DNA of 64,000 nucleotides from assembly GCF_000964005.1 (NCBI RefSeq), contig NZ_JXYP01000021.1, positions 1 through 64,000 of the forward strand. Direction: 5' to 3'. Source of the DNA: Williamsia herbipolensis. Its GTDB lineage: Bacteria; Actinomycetota; Actinomycetes; Mycobacteriales; Mycobacteriaceae. A program made the position numbers and the translations under genes. Under the pieces are notes generated by a model. That model saw only the letters and a program-made list of their open reading frames with translations, was not told the origin of the DNA and did no database searches. Shown here piece after piece: positions 29,353 through 40,540 of the stretch. Positions within the stretch are counted from its first letter, which is position 1; each line of letters starts with the position of its first letter.

Positions 29353-29381
29353 ACAATAGTTGCACGACAGAGCCTCTGTCG
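29353..29381 (-). promoter_or_regulatory. Usp promoter with a perfect 17-bp palindrome over the -35
   Basis: On the minus strand CGACAGAGGCTCTGTCG-type sequence at 29365-29381 is an 8-1-8 perfect palindrome (plus strand CGACAGAGCCTCTGTCG). About 8 bp downstream lies a TATTGT -10-like element (29353-29358) pointing to the usp gene. The palindrome covers where the -35 should be, as a repressor operator would. The cognate regulator is unknown. Confidence 0.5.
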
Positions 29382-29478
29382 GGCATTCGTGTGTATCCCC
29401 ACATCGTGTCGCCGGGCGTTGTCGCCATCACCCGTGACCGGCACGGACCGGGGTCGATCTGGTCCCCGTCCACCGGGA

Positions 29479-31632
<2,154 letters not shown>

Positions 31633-31701
31633 GTGCTCCAGAGTAGGCGCGGGGTCCGACAATCGCGCCGATCGTCCCGGGCTCCGATACCCTCCCGTCC
31701 C

Positions 31702-32280
31702 ATGGACGGCTCGGGGTCGGCGGGTGTGCACCCACCCAAACGCGAGGTGTTCGACGTGCCCGCCATGACCAACACCGACAACAAGGGCGTGGTGCGCCCG
31801 GTGCGGACGTACACCGAGACGTCGTTCGGTCTGTACATGTCACGGACCGCCGACAACCCGCGTTTCCACCACCTCGAGTCGTGGCTGCTGCCCGCCCTGG
31901 GGTTGCGGGCCAGCATCTTCCACTTCGTGGAGGGCCACCGGACCGGACAGCGCCTCTACCTCGACGTCGGCCGCTTCGCCGGTCCCGACGCCGACGGACG
32001 CTGGCACGCCGAGGACTGGTATCTCGACCTCGTGGACGTGCCCGGTACCCCTCTCGAACTCATCGACGTCGACGAACTCGTCGAGGCCCACGCCGCCGGC
32101 CTGATGTCGACGACCGAGACGGTGCGCGCGGTGGAGATCGCGACAGCCGCGCTGCTGGGCTGCGCCGAACGCGACCACGACATCGACCGATGGTTGGCCG
32201 ACGTCGGTGCGCCGCTGCGCTGGCTCGACGAACGCGCAGGTCAGTCGGGGGCCCCGGCGTCCGACATCACGCGCGGATAG
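31702..32280 (+). CDS. DUF402 domain protein
   Basis: A 192-aa protein with a DUF402-like C-terminal part (about 75-150: [21 protein letters not shown] and the downstream [13 protein letters not shown]), a fold shared with nucleoside-phosphate phosphatases and fatty-acid biosynthesis-linked proteins. It matches M. tuberculosis Rv1632c by position. A TACCCT at 31688-31693 puts transcription start near the ATG, so the mRNA may be leaderless. The 3' end overlaps the 3' end of coaE by 40 bp on the opposite strand. Confidence 0.8.
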   Translation: MDGSGSAGVHPPKREVFDVPAMTNTDNKGVVRPVRTYTETSFGLYMSRTADNPRFHHLESWLLPALGLRASIFHFVEGHRTGQRLYLDVGRFAGPDADGRWHAEDWYLDLVDVPGTPLELIDVDELVEAHAAGLMSTTETVRAVEIATAALLGCAERDHDIDRWLADVGAPLRWLDERAGQSGAPASDITRG

Positions 32281-33419
32281 ACCTCGTCGAACCAGGGTTC
32301 CTTGGCCTCGACATACGCGGTCGCGTCGCCCCGCGCCGACGCCTCCGCGGACCGTTTGACCGAGAGATACTCCGCCCGCAGGTCCGCATCGGCGATCAGC
32401 CGATCGCGGAACGCGACGGCGAACCGCGCGTTGGCCGAACCCTCCACACGGACGTGGACGTTCGCGTGCCGGCCGGGATCGGCGGCGACGTGCAGCGCCT
32501 TCACCCAGTCCTGCGGGTCGTCGGCGCCGGGTTTCGGCCGGTCGGCGCCGATGCCCTCGACGCGGGGGAAACCGCCGTCGGCGAGCAGGTCCGCGAGGGC
32601 CGCGATGCCCTCGGCGTCGGCGACGGTCACCTGCAGGTCGATGACGTCCTTCGCATCGAGATCGGGGACCGCCGTCGAACCGATGTGCTCGACCCGGATC
32701 GCCTTGTCGCCGCACACTGCCTGCAGGCGATTTACCAACCTGCGTCCCTGACGTGCCCAGGTGGGGTCCGCCGACATCAGCGCCACGGATCCGCGTGCCG
32801 CACGCGTGCGCGACCGCACGTTGGCCTCGTACGGCACCAGACGCTCGTCCCAGAGTCGCGCGGCCGCGCCGGCCAGGGCCGCGGCGGTGCTGCTGTTGTC
32901 GAGCCAGACGTCGGCGACCTCCCGTCGCTGGTCGACCGAGGCCTGGGAACGGATGCGCGCGCGGGCGTCGTCGGCATCCATTCCGCGCAGCTCGGTGAGA
33001 CGCTGCACCCGCAGGTCCTCGTCGGCGTGGACGATGACGACGAGGTGGAAGAACGGGGCCATCGAACCCTCGACGAGCAGCGGGACGTCCTGCACCACCA
33101 CGGCGTCATCGGGTGCGGCCTGCAGCATCTCCCAGGTCCGTGCACCCACGAGCGGGTGCACGATCGCGTTGAGGCGCTTGCGTTGGTCCTCGTCGACGAA
33201 GGCCTTCGCCGCGAGCGCCGGCCGATCCAGATCGCCGTCGGCGGTCAGGATGTCGCCGCCGAATGCCTCGACAAGAGCCGCGAGACCGTCGCTGCCCTTC
33301 GCGACGACCTCACGGGCGATGACGTCGGCGTCGATGAGATAGGCGCCGCGTTCGGTGAACGTGCGTGCGACGGTCGATTTGCCGGCGCCGATGCCGCCGG
33401 TGAGGCCCACTCTGATCAC
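32241..33419 (-). CDS. coaE: Dephospho-CoA kinase fused to a GrpB (UPF0157) domain
   Basis: Final enzyme of coenzyme A synthesis. Residues 1-200 are the kinase, with P-loop GLTGGIGAGKSTVA and the DADVIAREVV segment. Residues about 215-392 are a GrpB/UPF0157 domain (VEHIGSTAVPDLDAKDVIDL), a nucleotidyltransferase-like fold of unknown role. The fusion is known in mycobacteria, where CoaE is about 407 aa. The last 40 bp overlap the convergent DUF402 gene. Confidence 0.95.
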   Translation of the reverse strand: MIRVGLTGGIGAGKSTVARTFTERGAYLIDADVIAREVVAKGSDGLAALVEAFGGDILTADGDLDRPALAAKAFVDEDQRKRLNAIVHPLVGARTWEMLQAAPDDAVVVQDVPLLVEGSMAPFFHLVVIVHADEDLRVQRLTELRGMDADDARARIRSQASVDQRREVADVWLDNSSTAAALAGAAARLWDERLVPYEANVRSRTRAARGSVALMSADPTWARQGRRLVNRLQAVCGDKAIRVEHIGSTAVPDLDAKDVIDLQVTVADAEGIAALADLLADGGFPRVEGIGADRPKPGADDPQDWVKALHVAADPGRHANVHVRVEGSANARFAVAFRDRLIADADLRAEYLSVKRSAEASARGDATAYVEAKEPWFDEVYPRVMSDAGAPD

Positions 33420-33468
33420 GGCGACCAGTCTGTCAGAACCGGCGAGAGGCCCGGCAGCGTACGGCGGG

Positions 33469-34716
33469 CTACCGGGGCGTGACGCCGAGAAGGTAGGACA
33501 GCTGCGTGGCGAGCGGGTTCAGGTTGAGCTTGTCGGGATCCTTCTTGGGCGTCCGATCCCAGGGCTGGGCGACGCCGGGATCGGCGAATCGCGCGTTCTG
33601 GGCGCCGCGGACGTCGGTCGGATTCCCCTGCGCCACAGCACATCGTGCGTCGCGGTTGAACGCGAAATCGTCGTAGTCGATGTCGAAGTTCGGGTTCTTG
33701 CGTTTCTCGGCGGCGATGATCGCCTGCGTTCCCTCGTAGCCCACGGTGCAGTCGGGTGGGTTGTTGGTCTCCAACACGGCCCCGAAACGAATCGTCCCGT
33801 CGCCCGGGGCGGTGGAGTAGCTGCCACTCGACAGGGAGGAGAGCATGTTGATCGCGGGCCCCACGAGCGGGAAGGTGCCGCGGATGTTGCGGACGTCGGT
33901 GGCGAGATCGCGCAGCACCGAGGTCAGATCGCCGCCGCTGCGTTCGATGAGGGCCGCGATCTGGGTTGCGCTGGTCTGACCCGTGGTCAGCAGGCGCCGC
34001 AGATCGGGATCGCTCGTCGCGAGCTGCGCGGTCACCAGACCCAGGTTCTTCGACCAGTCGAGAATCGCGTCGGACTGATCGGCCTGCGTCGACAACACCG
34101 TGTCGCTGTTGCGGATCAGCGAGATCGTCGCGGGGAGATTGTCGTTGCCCGACTTCGACAGGTTCGCCAACGAGTCCACCAGCACCCGCAGGTTCTCGCC
34201 GTTGCCGTTGAACGCCTTCCCGAGCTCGGTGATCACCGTGTTCAGGTCGCCCAGCGGCACCGATTCGGTGAAGTCGACCGCCGAGGCCACGACGTCCTGC
34301 ACAGGGGTCGGGATCGAGGTGTCGGAGATGACCGACCCGTCCTCGAGGTAGGGGCCACCCACGCTCGAGGGACGCAGATCGACGTACTGCTCACCGATCG
34401 CCGACCGGTTGGCCACCACGGCCTGCGCGGTCGCCGGCACCTTCGGACCACCCGAATCGAGGTTCAACGCGACTCGGACACCGTCGGGACGCAGCGTGAG
34501 CGCGCCCACGCGCCCGACCGGGACACCCTGGTAGGTGACCTCGGCGTTGGTGAAGATGCCGCCGGAGTCGGTGAAGGCAGCGTTCACGGTGTAGATCCCG
34601 ACTCCGACGAGGTTGTCGATGCGGGCGTATTTCACCGCCAGCACGACGCCGAAAAGGGTCGCCACGACCACCAGGACGATGATCTGCCGTACCTGGAACC
34701 GGCTCACCATGTTCAC
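33469..34716 (-). CDS. Mce family protein (orphan)
   Basis: A 415-aa MCE/MlaD-type protein. One N-terminal transmembrane segment (about residues 12-30, IIVLVVVATLFGVVLAV) anchors it; the MCE domain covers about 38-115 (FTDSGGIFTNAEVTYQGVPVGRVG), then a long helical region (about 130-300) and a low-complexity C-terminus. Mce proteins build lipid-transport tunnels across the mycobacterial envelope. Normally six lie together behind two YrbE permease genes; none of those is nearby, so this is an orphan. The GTG at 34716 follows GAGGTGG; an ATG lies two codons later. Confidence 0.88.
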   Translation of the reverse strand: MNMVSRFQVRQIIVLVVVATLFGVVLAVKYARIDNLVGVGIYTVNAAFTDSGGIFTNAEVTYQGVPVGRVGALTLRPDGVRVALNLDSGGPKVPATAQAVVANRSAIGEQYVDLRPSSVGGPYLEDGSVISDTSIPTPVQDVVASAVDFTESVPLGDLNTVITELGKAFNGNGENLRVLVDSLANLSKSGNDNLPATISLIRNSDTVLSTQADQSDAILDWSKNLGLVTAQLATSDPDLRRLLTTGQTSATQIAALIERSGGDLTSVLRDLATDVRNIRGTFPLVGPAINMLSSLSSGSYSTAPGDGTIRFGAVLETNNPPDCTVGYEGTQAIIAAEKRKNPNFDIDYDDFAFNRDARCAVAQGNPTDVRGAQNARFADPGVAQPWDRTPKKDPDKLNLNPLATQLSYLLGVTPR

Positions 34717-34883
34717 AGCGTCGCCACCTCATCCTCTCGACGGTCGCCTGCCGAGGGTCGTGGTGTCACCACGTCACGCGTGCGCCGGGAAGAACACTGT
34801 CACAGAGGATCTGACGTTTTCAACGATCGATGGCACGGTTGGCCACGTCCGAGTAGTCGCGTTCGACACCCCGACGGCATCGG

Positions 34884-34899
34884 TGTGACACGGGTCACC
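34884..34899. promoter_or_regulatory. CRP-like site between rpsA and the mce-like gene
   Basis: TGTGACACGGGTCACC fits the CRP consensus TGTGA-N6-TCACA with one mismatch in the last position. It lies in the 314-bp intergenic stretch 34717-35030, about 170 bp upstream of the mce-like gene. Apart from this site and the rpsA terminator I see nothing gene-like in that stretch. Confidence 0.4.
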
Positions 34900-34972
34900 A
34901 CAACGGGGGGATCGGTCGAATCAGCGGCGATCGACATTGCCCATCGCAGATGTGATCGCACCGCACAGACGA

Positions 34973-35009
34973 CCGTGGGCCCCTCCTCGTGATGAGGAAG
35001 GGCCCACGG
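34973..35009 (-). terminator. rpsA terminator hairpin
   Basis: About 20 bp after the rpsA stop, the minus strand forms a long GC-rich stem: CCGTGGGCCC with GGGCCCACGG plus inner TTCCTC/GAGGAG pairing around a five-base loop. No T-run follows, as is usual in this group. Confidence 0.75.
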
Positions 35010-35030
35010 CCGAACGACGTGCGGGAGGTG

Positions 35031-36512
35031 TCAGGCGTTGCCGGACAGCTTCTCGCGCAGTGCTGCGAGCTGCTCGTCGCTGGCGAGCGAACCACCCCGT
35101 GCCGGCGCGGCTGCACCGGTCGAGGAGGAGCCACCCTCCGACGGGCCGGCCGAGGCCGACTCCGACGAGTAGTCGGTCGGGGCGTTGGCCGCCTCTTCCG
35201 CTGCCTTGGCGAACTTCTCGATCTGGGCGGTGTGCATCTTGTGACGACGCTCGGCCTCGGCGTACCGCTGCTCCCAGGCCTCACGCTGCTTCTCGAAGCC
35301 CTCGAGCCACTCGTTGGTGTCGGGGTCGAAGCCCTCGGGGAAGATGTAGTTCCCCTGCTCGTCGTAGCTGTCGGCCATGCCGTACTTCGAGGGGTCGAAC
35401 TCCTCGGTGTAGTCCTCGTTGGCCTGCTTGAGGCTCAGCGAGATACGACGACGCTCGAGGTCGATGTCGATGACCTTGACCATCGCGTCGTCGTTGACCG
35501 CGACGACCTGATCGGGCACCTCGACGTGGCGCTCGGCCAGCTCCGAGATGTGCACGAGGCCCTCGATGCCCTCTTCCACGCGGACGAACGCACCGAACGG
35601 GACCAGCTTGGTGACCTTGCCGGGCACGATCTGACCGATCGCGTGGGTCCGGGCGAACTGACGCCACGGATCTTCCTGGGTCGCCTTGAGCGACAGCGAC
35701 ACACGCTCGCGGTCGAGATCGACGTCGAGCACCTCGACGGTGACCTCGTCACCGACGGCGACGACCTCGGACGGGTGGTCGATGTGCTTCCACGACAGCT
35801 CGGAGACGTGCACCAGACCGTCGACGCCGCCGAGATCGACGAACGCACCGAAGTTGACGATCGACGACACGACGCCCTTGCGGACCTGACCCTTGGCCAG
35901 CTGGTGCAGGAACTCGCTGCGGACCTCGGACTGGGTCTGCTCGAGCCATGCACGACGCGACAGGACCACGTTGTTGCGGTTCTTGTCGAGCTCGATGATC
36001 TTGGCCTCGATCTCCTTGCCGATGTACGGCTGCAGATCGCGCACGCGACGCATCTCCACCAGCGACGCCGGGAGGAAGCCACGCAGACCGATGTCGAGGA
36101 TGAGACCACCCTTGACGACCTCGATGACGGTGCCCTTGACGGCCTCGTCCTTCTCCTTGAGCTCCTCGATCGTTCCCCAGGCACGCTCGTACTGCGCGCG
36201 CTTCTTGGAGAGGATCAGCCGACCTTCCTTGTCCTCCTTGGTGAGGACGAGGGCTTCGACAGCATCGCCGACGTTGACGACCTCGTTGGGGTCGACGTCG
36301 TGCTTGATGGACAGCTCACGCGAGGGGATGACGCCCTCGGTCTTGTACCCGATGTCTAGCAGGACCTCGTCGCGGTCGACCTTGACGATGGTTCCCTCGA
36401 CGATGTCGCCATCGTTGAAGTACTTGATCGTGGCGTCGATTGCGGCGAGGAAATCCTCGGCAGTGCCAATGTCGTTGATGGCAACTTGCGGCGAGATGAT
36501 GGTGGACGGCAT
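35031..36512 (-). CDS. rpsA: 30S ribosomal protein S1
   Basis: A 493-aa RNA-binding protein of the 30S subunit with four S1 domains at about residues 35-105, 122-188, 208-277 and 294-363 (for example GTIVKVDRDEVLLDIGYKTE and VSSIVNFGAFVDLGGVDGLV). The acidic/Ser-Ala-Gly tail ends LASDEQLAALREKLSGNA, the end typical of mycobacterial RpsA. Length is the usual actinobacterial one. Its own promoter and terminator are visible, so it is probably monocistronic. Confidence 0.97.
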   Translation of the reverse strand: MPSTIISPQVAINDIGTAEDFLAAIDATIKYFNDGDIVEGTIVKVDRDEVLLDIGYKTEGVIPSRELSIKHDVDPNEVVNVGDAVEALVLTKEDKEGRLILSKKRAQYERAWGTIEELKEKDEAVKGTVIEVVKGGLILDIGLRGFLPASLVEMRRVRDLQPYIGKEIEAKIIELDKNRNNVVLSRRAWLEQTQSEVRSEFLHQLAKGQVRKGVVSSIVNFGAFVDLGGVDGLVHVSELSWKHIDHPSEVVAVGDEVTVEVLDVDLDRERVSLSLKATQEDPWRQFARTHAIGQIVPGKVTKLVPFGAFVRVEEGIEGLVHISELAERHVEVPDQVVAVNDDAMVKVIDIDLERRRISLSLKQANEDYTEEFDPSKYGMADSYDEQGNYIFPEGFDPDTNEWLEGFEKQREAWEQRYAEAERRHKMHTAQIEKFAKAAEEAANAPTDYSSESASAGPSEGGSSSTGAAAPARGGSLASDEQLAALREKLSGNA

Positions 36513-36614
36513 ATGTTGGGTTGCTCCGGACAGTGTCGTAGTAGGGGTGATCGTGCGGGTTGTGGTCCGATGAGGACATGACTTCCCACGCGGGCGTGGG
36601 CACGCGCGTGACTC

Positions 36615-36644
36615 AGGCTACGCCAGGCGCTGTGTCCTGGGCAA
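36615..36644 (-). promoter_or_regulatory. rpsA promoter
   Basis: On the minus strand TTGCCC (36639-36644), an 18-nt spacer and TAGCCT (36615-36620) form a plausible housekeeping promoter; transcription would start near 36608, leaving a leader of about 95 nt before rpsA. Confidence 0.55.
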
Positions 36645-36711
36645 ATGGCCTCGATCGCCCTCCGAGACGCCCCCTGCCGGCATCGCCACGACGCAGTGTC
36701 CGGGAGCGCAG

Positions 36712-37515
36712 GTGAACAGACCGACCACACGTCTTCGGCCCGACTCGGCCGCCAGTGAGGACGCCAACCGACGGTGGTGGGACTCCGACGCCGCGAGCTA
36801 CCACGCCGAGCACGGCCGCTTTCTCGGTGCCGACTCCCCCGAGGGCGAGTTCGTGTGGTGTCCCGAAGGCCTGCACGAAGGTGACGCCGCACTGCTCGGC
36901 GAGGTCTCCGGACGCGACGTCCTCGAGGTCGGGTGCGGGTCGGCCCCGTGTGCGCGATGGCTTGTCGGTCGGGGCGCTCGGGTCATCGGGCTCGACGTGT
37001 CGGCGGCGATGCTGCGCAGCGGCACCGTCACCGCGGGATCGGACGGTCCGTCGCTGGTGCAGGCGGGTGCAGAGAACCTCCCCTTCGCCGACGCCTCCTT
37101 CGACATCGCCTGCTCGGCGTTCGGCGCGGTGCCCTTCGTGGCCGATTCGGCACGGGTGATGGCGGAGGTCGCCCGGGTCCTGCGGCCCGGCGGACGGTGG
37201 GTCTTCGCCGTCAACCACCCGGTGCGCTGGATCTTCCCCGACGACCCCGGGCCGGTCGGCCTCACCGTCGCCATCCCCTACTTCGACCGGTCGCCGTACG
37301 TCGAGGTCGACGACGACGGGACGGTGACCTACGTCGAACACCATCGGACCATCGGTGACCGCGTCCGCGAGATCCGGGCGGCGGGGTTGGTCCCCGACGA
37401 CATCGTCGAACCGGAGTGGCCGGAGTGGCTCGAGCAGGAGTGGGGGCAGTGGAGCCCGCTCCGCGGTCAGTACTTCCCCGGCACCGCGATCTTCTGCTGC
37501 ACCAGACCCGCCTGA
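36712..37515 (+). CDS. Class I SAM-dependent methyltransferase
   Basis: A 267-aa cytoplasmic methyltransferase. Motif I is VLEVGCGSAPCARWL (about residues 71-85), motif II ends in GLDVSAAM, and the post-motif region VLRPGGRWVFAVNHPVRW fits a Methyltransf_11 type. Tryptophan-rich segments (RRWWDSD at the start, EPEWPEWLEQEWGQWSP near the end) are conserved in this actinobacterial group as I recall. Substrate unknown. GTG start with a GGAG eight bases upstream; divergent from rpsA. Confidence 0.85.
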   Translation: MNRPTTRLRPDSAASEDANRRWWDSDAASYHAEHGRFLGADSPEGEFVWCPEGLHEGDAALLGEVSGRDVLEVGCGSAPCARWLVGRGARVIGLDVSAAMLRSGTVTAGSDGPSLVQAGAENLPFADASFDIACSAFGAVPFVADSARVMAEVARVLRPGGRWVFAVNHPVRWIFPDDPGPVGLTVAIPYFDRSPYVEVDDDGTVTYVEHHRTIGDRVREIRAAGLVPDDIVEPEWPEWLEQEWGQWSPLRGQYFPGTAIFCCTRPA

Positions 37516-37522
37516 GCGCCCA

Positions 37523-38317
37523 TCACAGTGACGCCATCAGGGTGCGCGTGGCGTCGTCGGCCGGGTGGAACAACTCGAGGGTCAGTTCGTCGACGGTCAC
37601 GTCGAGCGCGGTCTGCACCGATGCGGCCATGGACAGGAACGTCAGGTCTCCCACCCGGTGGCGGAGCCGCAGCTCCACCGCGACGCCCGCAGGGCCCGCG
37701 TCGACCGAGCTGGGCTGCGGATAACCGCGGACCTCGTCGAGCAGTTCGGTCAGCCGGGGGTCGCCGGTTCGGTTCGCCCGGCGGGTCAGCTGAGACAGCA
37801 GGTGTTCGCGCCACGGGCCGAGGTCGATGATCCGCGGGGCCAGACCATCCGGGTGGAGACCGAGACGGATGACGTTGATCGGCGGGGTGAGCAGTTCGAG
37901 CGAACACCCTTCGGCGATCGCGGCGACGGCCGCGTTCGCCTCCACCACGTCGAAGTGCCGGTCGAGAACCACCGCGGGGAACGGCATGTGTGCGGCGAGC
38001 ACGCGACGAAGGGCGTCGCGGACGGTGGCCAGCGCGGGGGCATCGAGATCGCGTTCGCCGTAGGCCGGCGCGTATCCCCCGGCCAGCAGCAGCTGATTGC
38101 GTTCGCGCAGAGGCACATCGAGACTGTCGGCGATCCGCAGGATCATTTCGGCCGTCGGCCGCGATCGACCGGTCTCGATGAAACTGACGTGCCTGCTGGA
38201 GATCCCCGCCTCGATCGCGAGGTCGAGCTGGCTGCGTCGTCGGCTGTTGCGCCACTGTCGCAGCAACTCCCCGACCGCGGGGCCGTCGAGGGCGCGCGAC
38301 GCACTGTGGAACACCAT
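37523..38317 (-). CDS. XRE-family regulator with MmyB-like ligand-binding domain
   Basis: A 264-aa regulator. Residues about 15-70 form a helix-turn-helix (LLRQWRNSRRRSQLDLAIEA then GISSRHVSFIETGRSRPTAEM). The rest resembles the MmyB-like domain, a PAS-like ligand pocket found in a large actinobacterial regulator family often divergent from a small oxidoreductase or SnoaL gene. It is divergent from the SnoaL-like gene and the palindrome at 38353-38369 lies 36 bp upstream of its start. Confidence 0.88.
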   Translation of the reverse strand: MVFHSASRALDGPAVGELLRQWRNSRRRSQLDLAIEAGISSRHVSFIETGRSRPTAEMILRIADSLDVPLRERNQLLLAGGYAPAYGERDLDAPALATVRDALRRVLAAHMPFPAVVLDRHFDVVEANAAVAAIAEGCSLELLTPPINVIRLGLHPDGLAPRIIDLGPWREHLLSQLTRRANRTGDPRLTELLDEVRGYPQPSSVDAGPAGVAVELRLRHRVGDLTFLSMAASVQTALDVTVDELTLELFHPADDATRTLMASL

Positions 38318-38352
38318 GCGCCGACACTAGGCGATCCGACGTCGCCGCGACC

Positions 38353-38369
38353 ATTACCTCCCGGGTAAT
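38353..38369. promoter_or_regulatory. Putative operator ATTACC-N5-GGTAAT
   Basis: The sequence ATTACCTCCCGGGTAAT has 6-bp inverted arms and a 5-bp spacer. It lies between the divergent XRE regulator and SnoaL-like genes. A second copy with the same arms and spacing is at 42507-42523. Confidence 0.55.
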
Positions 38370-38435
38370 CGACTGGGGCGCAACACCGCGCCGACACTGA
38401 CCGAACCGGATCGTCCGACAACGAAGGGACCCACC

Positions 38436-38819
38436 ATGAACGGCCACACCGACACCGTCGACCTCGACGGCCTCGTCGATCGGTACCTCGACATCTGGAA
38501 CGACACCGACCCGGCCGCGCGGCGCGAGAAGATCGACACCCTGTTCGCCGGCGACGGACGCTACGTCGACCCGCTGGCCACCGCGCGTGGCCGCGGCGAG
38601 TTCGACGAGCTCGTCGCGGGCGCGCAACGTCAGTTCGCGGGTCTCACCTTCCGGCGGGGACACGTGTTCGACGCCCACCACGACCTCGCGCGGTTCACGT
38701 GGGAACTGGCCACCGACCGCGACGCCGAGCCGATCGCCGTCGGATTCGACGTGGTCGAGGTCGACGGCGCCGGCAGGATCCATCGGGTGAGCGGCTTCCT
38801 CGACGTGATGCCCGCCTGA
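38436..38819 (+). CDS. SnoaL-like / NTF2-fold protein
   Basis: A 127-aa protein with the NTF2-like cone fold pattern: an N-terminal helix (VDRYLDIWNDTD), then FAGDGRYVDPLA and a beta-rich C-terminus (FTWELATDRDAEPIAVGFDV; RIHRVSGFLDVMP). Such proteins bind small hydrophobic ligands or act as isomerases/cyclases. It is divergently paired with the MmyB-type regulator, which probably controls it. An AAGGGA ribosome-binding site precedes the ATG. Confidence 0.8.
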   Translation: MNGHTDTVDLDGLVDRYLDIWNDTDPAARREKIDTLFAGDGRYVDPLATARGRGEFDELVAGAQRQFAGLTFRRGHVFDAHHDLARFTWELATDRDAEPIAVGFDVVEVDGAGRIHRVSGFLDVMPA

Positions 38820-38824
38820 GGCGG

Positions 38825-39586
38825 TCAGAGAATCCGGGACAGGAACGCTTGTGTGCGCTCCTGTTTCGGGTTCGACAGCACCTCGTTGGGCACGCCGCTC
38901 TCGACGATGCGGCCACCGTCCATGAAGACCAGCTTGTCGGCGACCTCACGGGCGAAACCCATCTCGTGGGTGACGACGATCATCGTCATCCCCTCGCCGG
39001 CGAGTGTGCGCATCACGGTGAGCACCTCGCCCACCAACTCCGGGTCGAGGGCCGAGGTGGGCTCGTCGAAGAGCATGAGCTTCGGGTCCATCGCGAGGGC
39101 TCGGGCGATCGCGAGACGCTGCTGCTGCCCACCCGACAACTGGGCCGGGTAGGCGGTGGCCTTGTCGGACAGTCCGACCTGTCCGAGCAGATCCTCGGCG
39201 CGGGCGACGGCGGCCTTCTTCGACACGCCCTTCACGCGGATCGGCGCCTCGATGATGTTGTTCAGAGCGGTGCGGTGTCCGAAGAGATTGAAGTGCTGGA
39301 ACACCATCCCGATGTCGCGGCGTTGATGCGCGGCCTGTTTGGGGCTCAGTTCGTAGAGCTTGCCGTTGGCCTCGCGATACCCGATGAGCTCGCCGTCGAC
39401 GTAGAGCCGACCGGCGTTCACCGACTCGAGATGGTTCACGCAGCGCAGGAAGGTCGACTTGCCGGAGCCGGACGGGCCGACGATGCACATGACCTCGCCC
39501 GGGTCGACGTCGAGCGAGATCCCCTTGAGGACCTCGAGGGCGCCGAAGTTCTTGCAGACCTGTTCGGCCCGCACCATCGGGGTCAT
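38825..39586 (-). CDS. Polar amino acid ABC transporter, ATP-binding protein
   Basis: A 253-aa cytoplasmic ATPase of the GlnQ/HisP type: Walker [14 protein letters not shown]-loop [10 protein letters not shown], signature [15 protein letters not shown], Walker [16 protein letters not shown]-loop VTHEMGFA. The ATG at 39586 overlaps the permease stop (ATGA). It is the third gene of a SBP-permease-ATPase operon. Confidence 0.95.
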   Translation of the reverse strand: MTPMVRAEQVCKNFGALEVLKGISLDVDPGEVMCIVGPSGSGKSTFLRCVNHLESVNAGRLYVDGELIGYREANGKLYELSPKQAAHQRRDIGMVFQHFNLFGHRTALNNIIEAPIRVKGVSKKAAVARAEDLLGQVGLSDKATAYPAQLSGGQQQRLAIARALAMDPKLMLFDEPTSALDPELVGEVLTVMRTLAGEGMTMIVVTHEMGFAREVADKLVFMDGGRIVESGVPNEVLSNPKQERTQAFLSRIL

Positions 39587-40515
39587 TGGCCGCGTCCTCC
39601 CAAGGACTGTGCGCTGGCGAGCGCCTCCAGTTGCTTGCCGGTGAGCACACGGCTCGAGCCGCGTGAGTAGTACCGCTCGACGTAGAACTGGCCGACCATC
39701 AGCACACTGGTCACCGCGAGGTACCAGGTGGAGGCGACCAGCAGCAGCGGGATGGGCTGGAAGTTGACGCCCGCGATGTCGTTGGCGCGACCGTAGAGTT
39801 CGGCGCTGTAGGGGACGGCCGTGACCAGCGTCGTCGTCTTGAGCATGCTGATCACCTCGTTCCCGGTCGGCGGGATGATCACCCGCATCGCCTGCGGCAA
39901 CACCGTGCGCCACATGGTCTGTCCCCAACTCATGCCGAGCGCCTTCGACGCCTCGGTCTGCCCCTCACCGACCGACAGGATGCCGGCGCGCACGATCTCC
40001 GCCATGTACGCCGACTCGTTGAGCGCCAGGCCGATCATCGCGAAGGTGAACGCCGCGTTGAGATCCTGGATGTCGAAGTGCGCGAACTGGACGGTGAACG
40101 GGATGCCGAGGTCGATGGTCTTGTAGATCGACGGGAACAGCCCCCAGAACACCAGCTGCACGTAGACCGGCGTCCCGCGGAAGATCCACAGGTACACCCA
40201 TCCCACCGACCGCAACACCCGGTTCGGCGACAGTCGCATCACCGCGAGCAGCGCGCCGAGTACGACGCCGATGATCATGGCGAGCACGGTGAGGGCCAGC
40301 GTGTAACCGACCCCGGACAGGATCCGGGTGTCGAACAGGTACTTGCCGTAGGTCGACCAGCCGTAGGCGGGATTGGTCGCGGCGCCGTAGACGAACAGCA
40401 CCACCAGGACCACGACGACGACCGCCGCGATGATCTGTCCGGGCTTGCGGACCGGGATGGCCTTGATCGGGACCGGGTCGGCGGCAGAGGTCGCCACGGG
40501 TTCGGTGGAAGACAT
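39583..40515 (-). CDS. Polar amino acid ABC transporter, permease
   Basis: A 310-aa inner-membrane permease of the HisM/GlnP family with about six transmembrane segments, the first at about 30-48 ([18 protein letters not shown]). It has the cytoplasmic EAA loop ([20 protein letters not shown]). The N-terminal 25 residues are a Pro/Ala-rich cytoplasmic extension. It lies 25 bp downstream of the binding-protein gene. Confidence 0.94.
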   Translation of the reverse strand: MSSTEPVATSAADPVPIKAIPVRKPGQIIAAVVVVVLVVLFVYGAATNPAYGWSTYGKYLFDTRILSGVGYTLALTVLAMIIGVVLGALLAVMRLSPNRVLRSVGWVYLWIFRGTPVYVQLVFWGLFPSIYKTIDLGIPFTVQFAHFDIQDLNAAFTFAMIGLALNESAYMAEIVRAGILSVGEGQTEASKALGMSWGQTMWRTVLPQAMRVIIPPTGNEVISMLKTTTLVTAVPYSAELYGRANDIAGVNFQPIPLLLVASTWYLAVTSVLMVGQFYVERYYSRGSSRVLTGKQLEALASAQSLGGRGQ

Positions 40516-40540
40516 CGAGATCGTCAGACAGACGGCGCGG

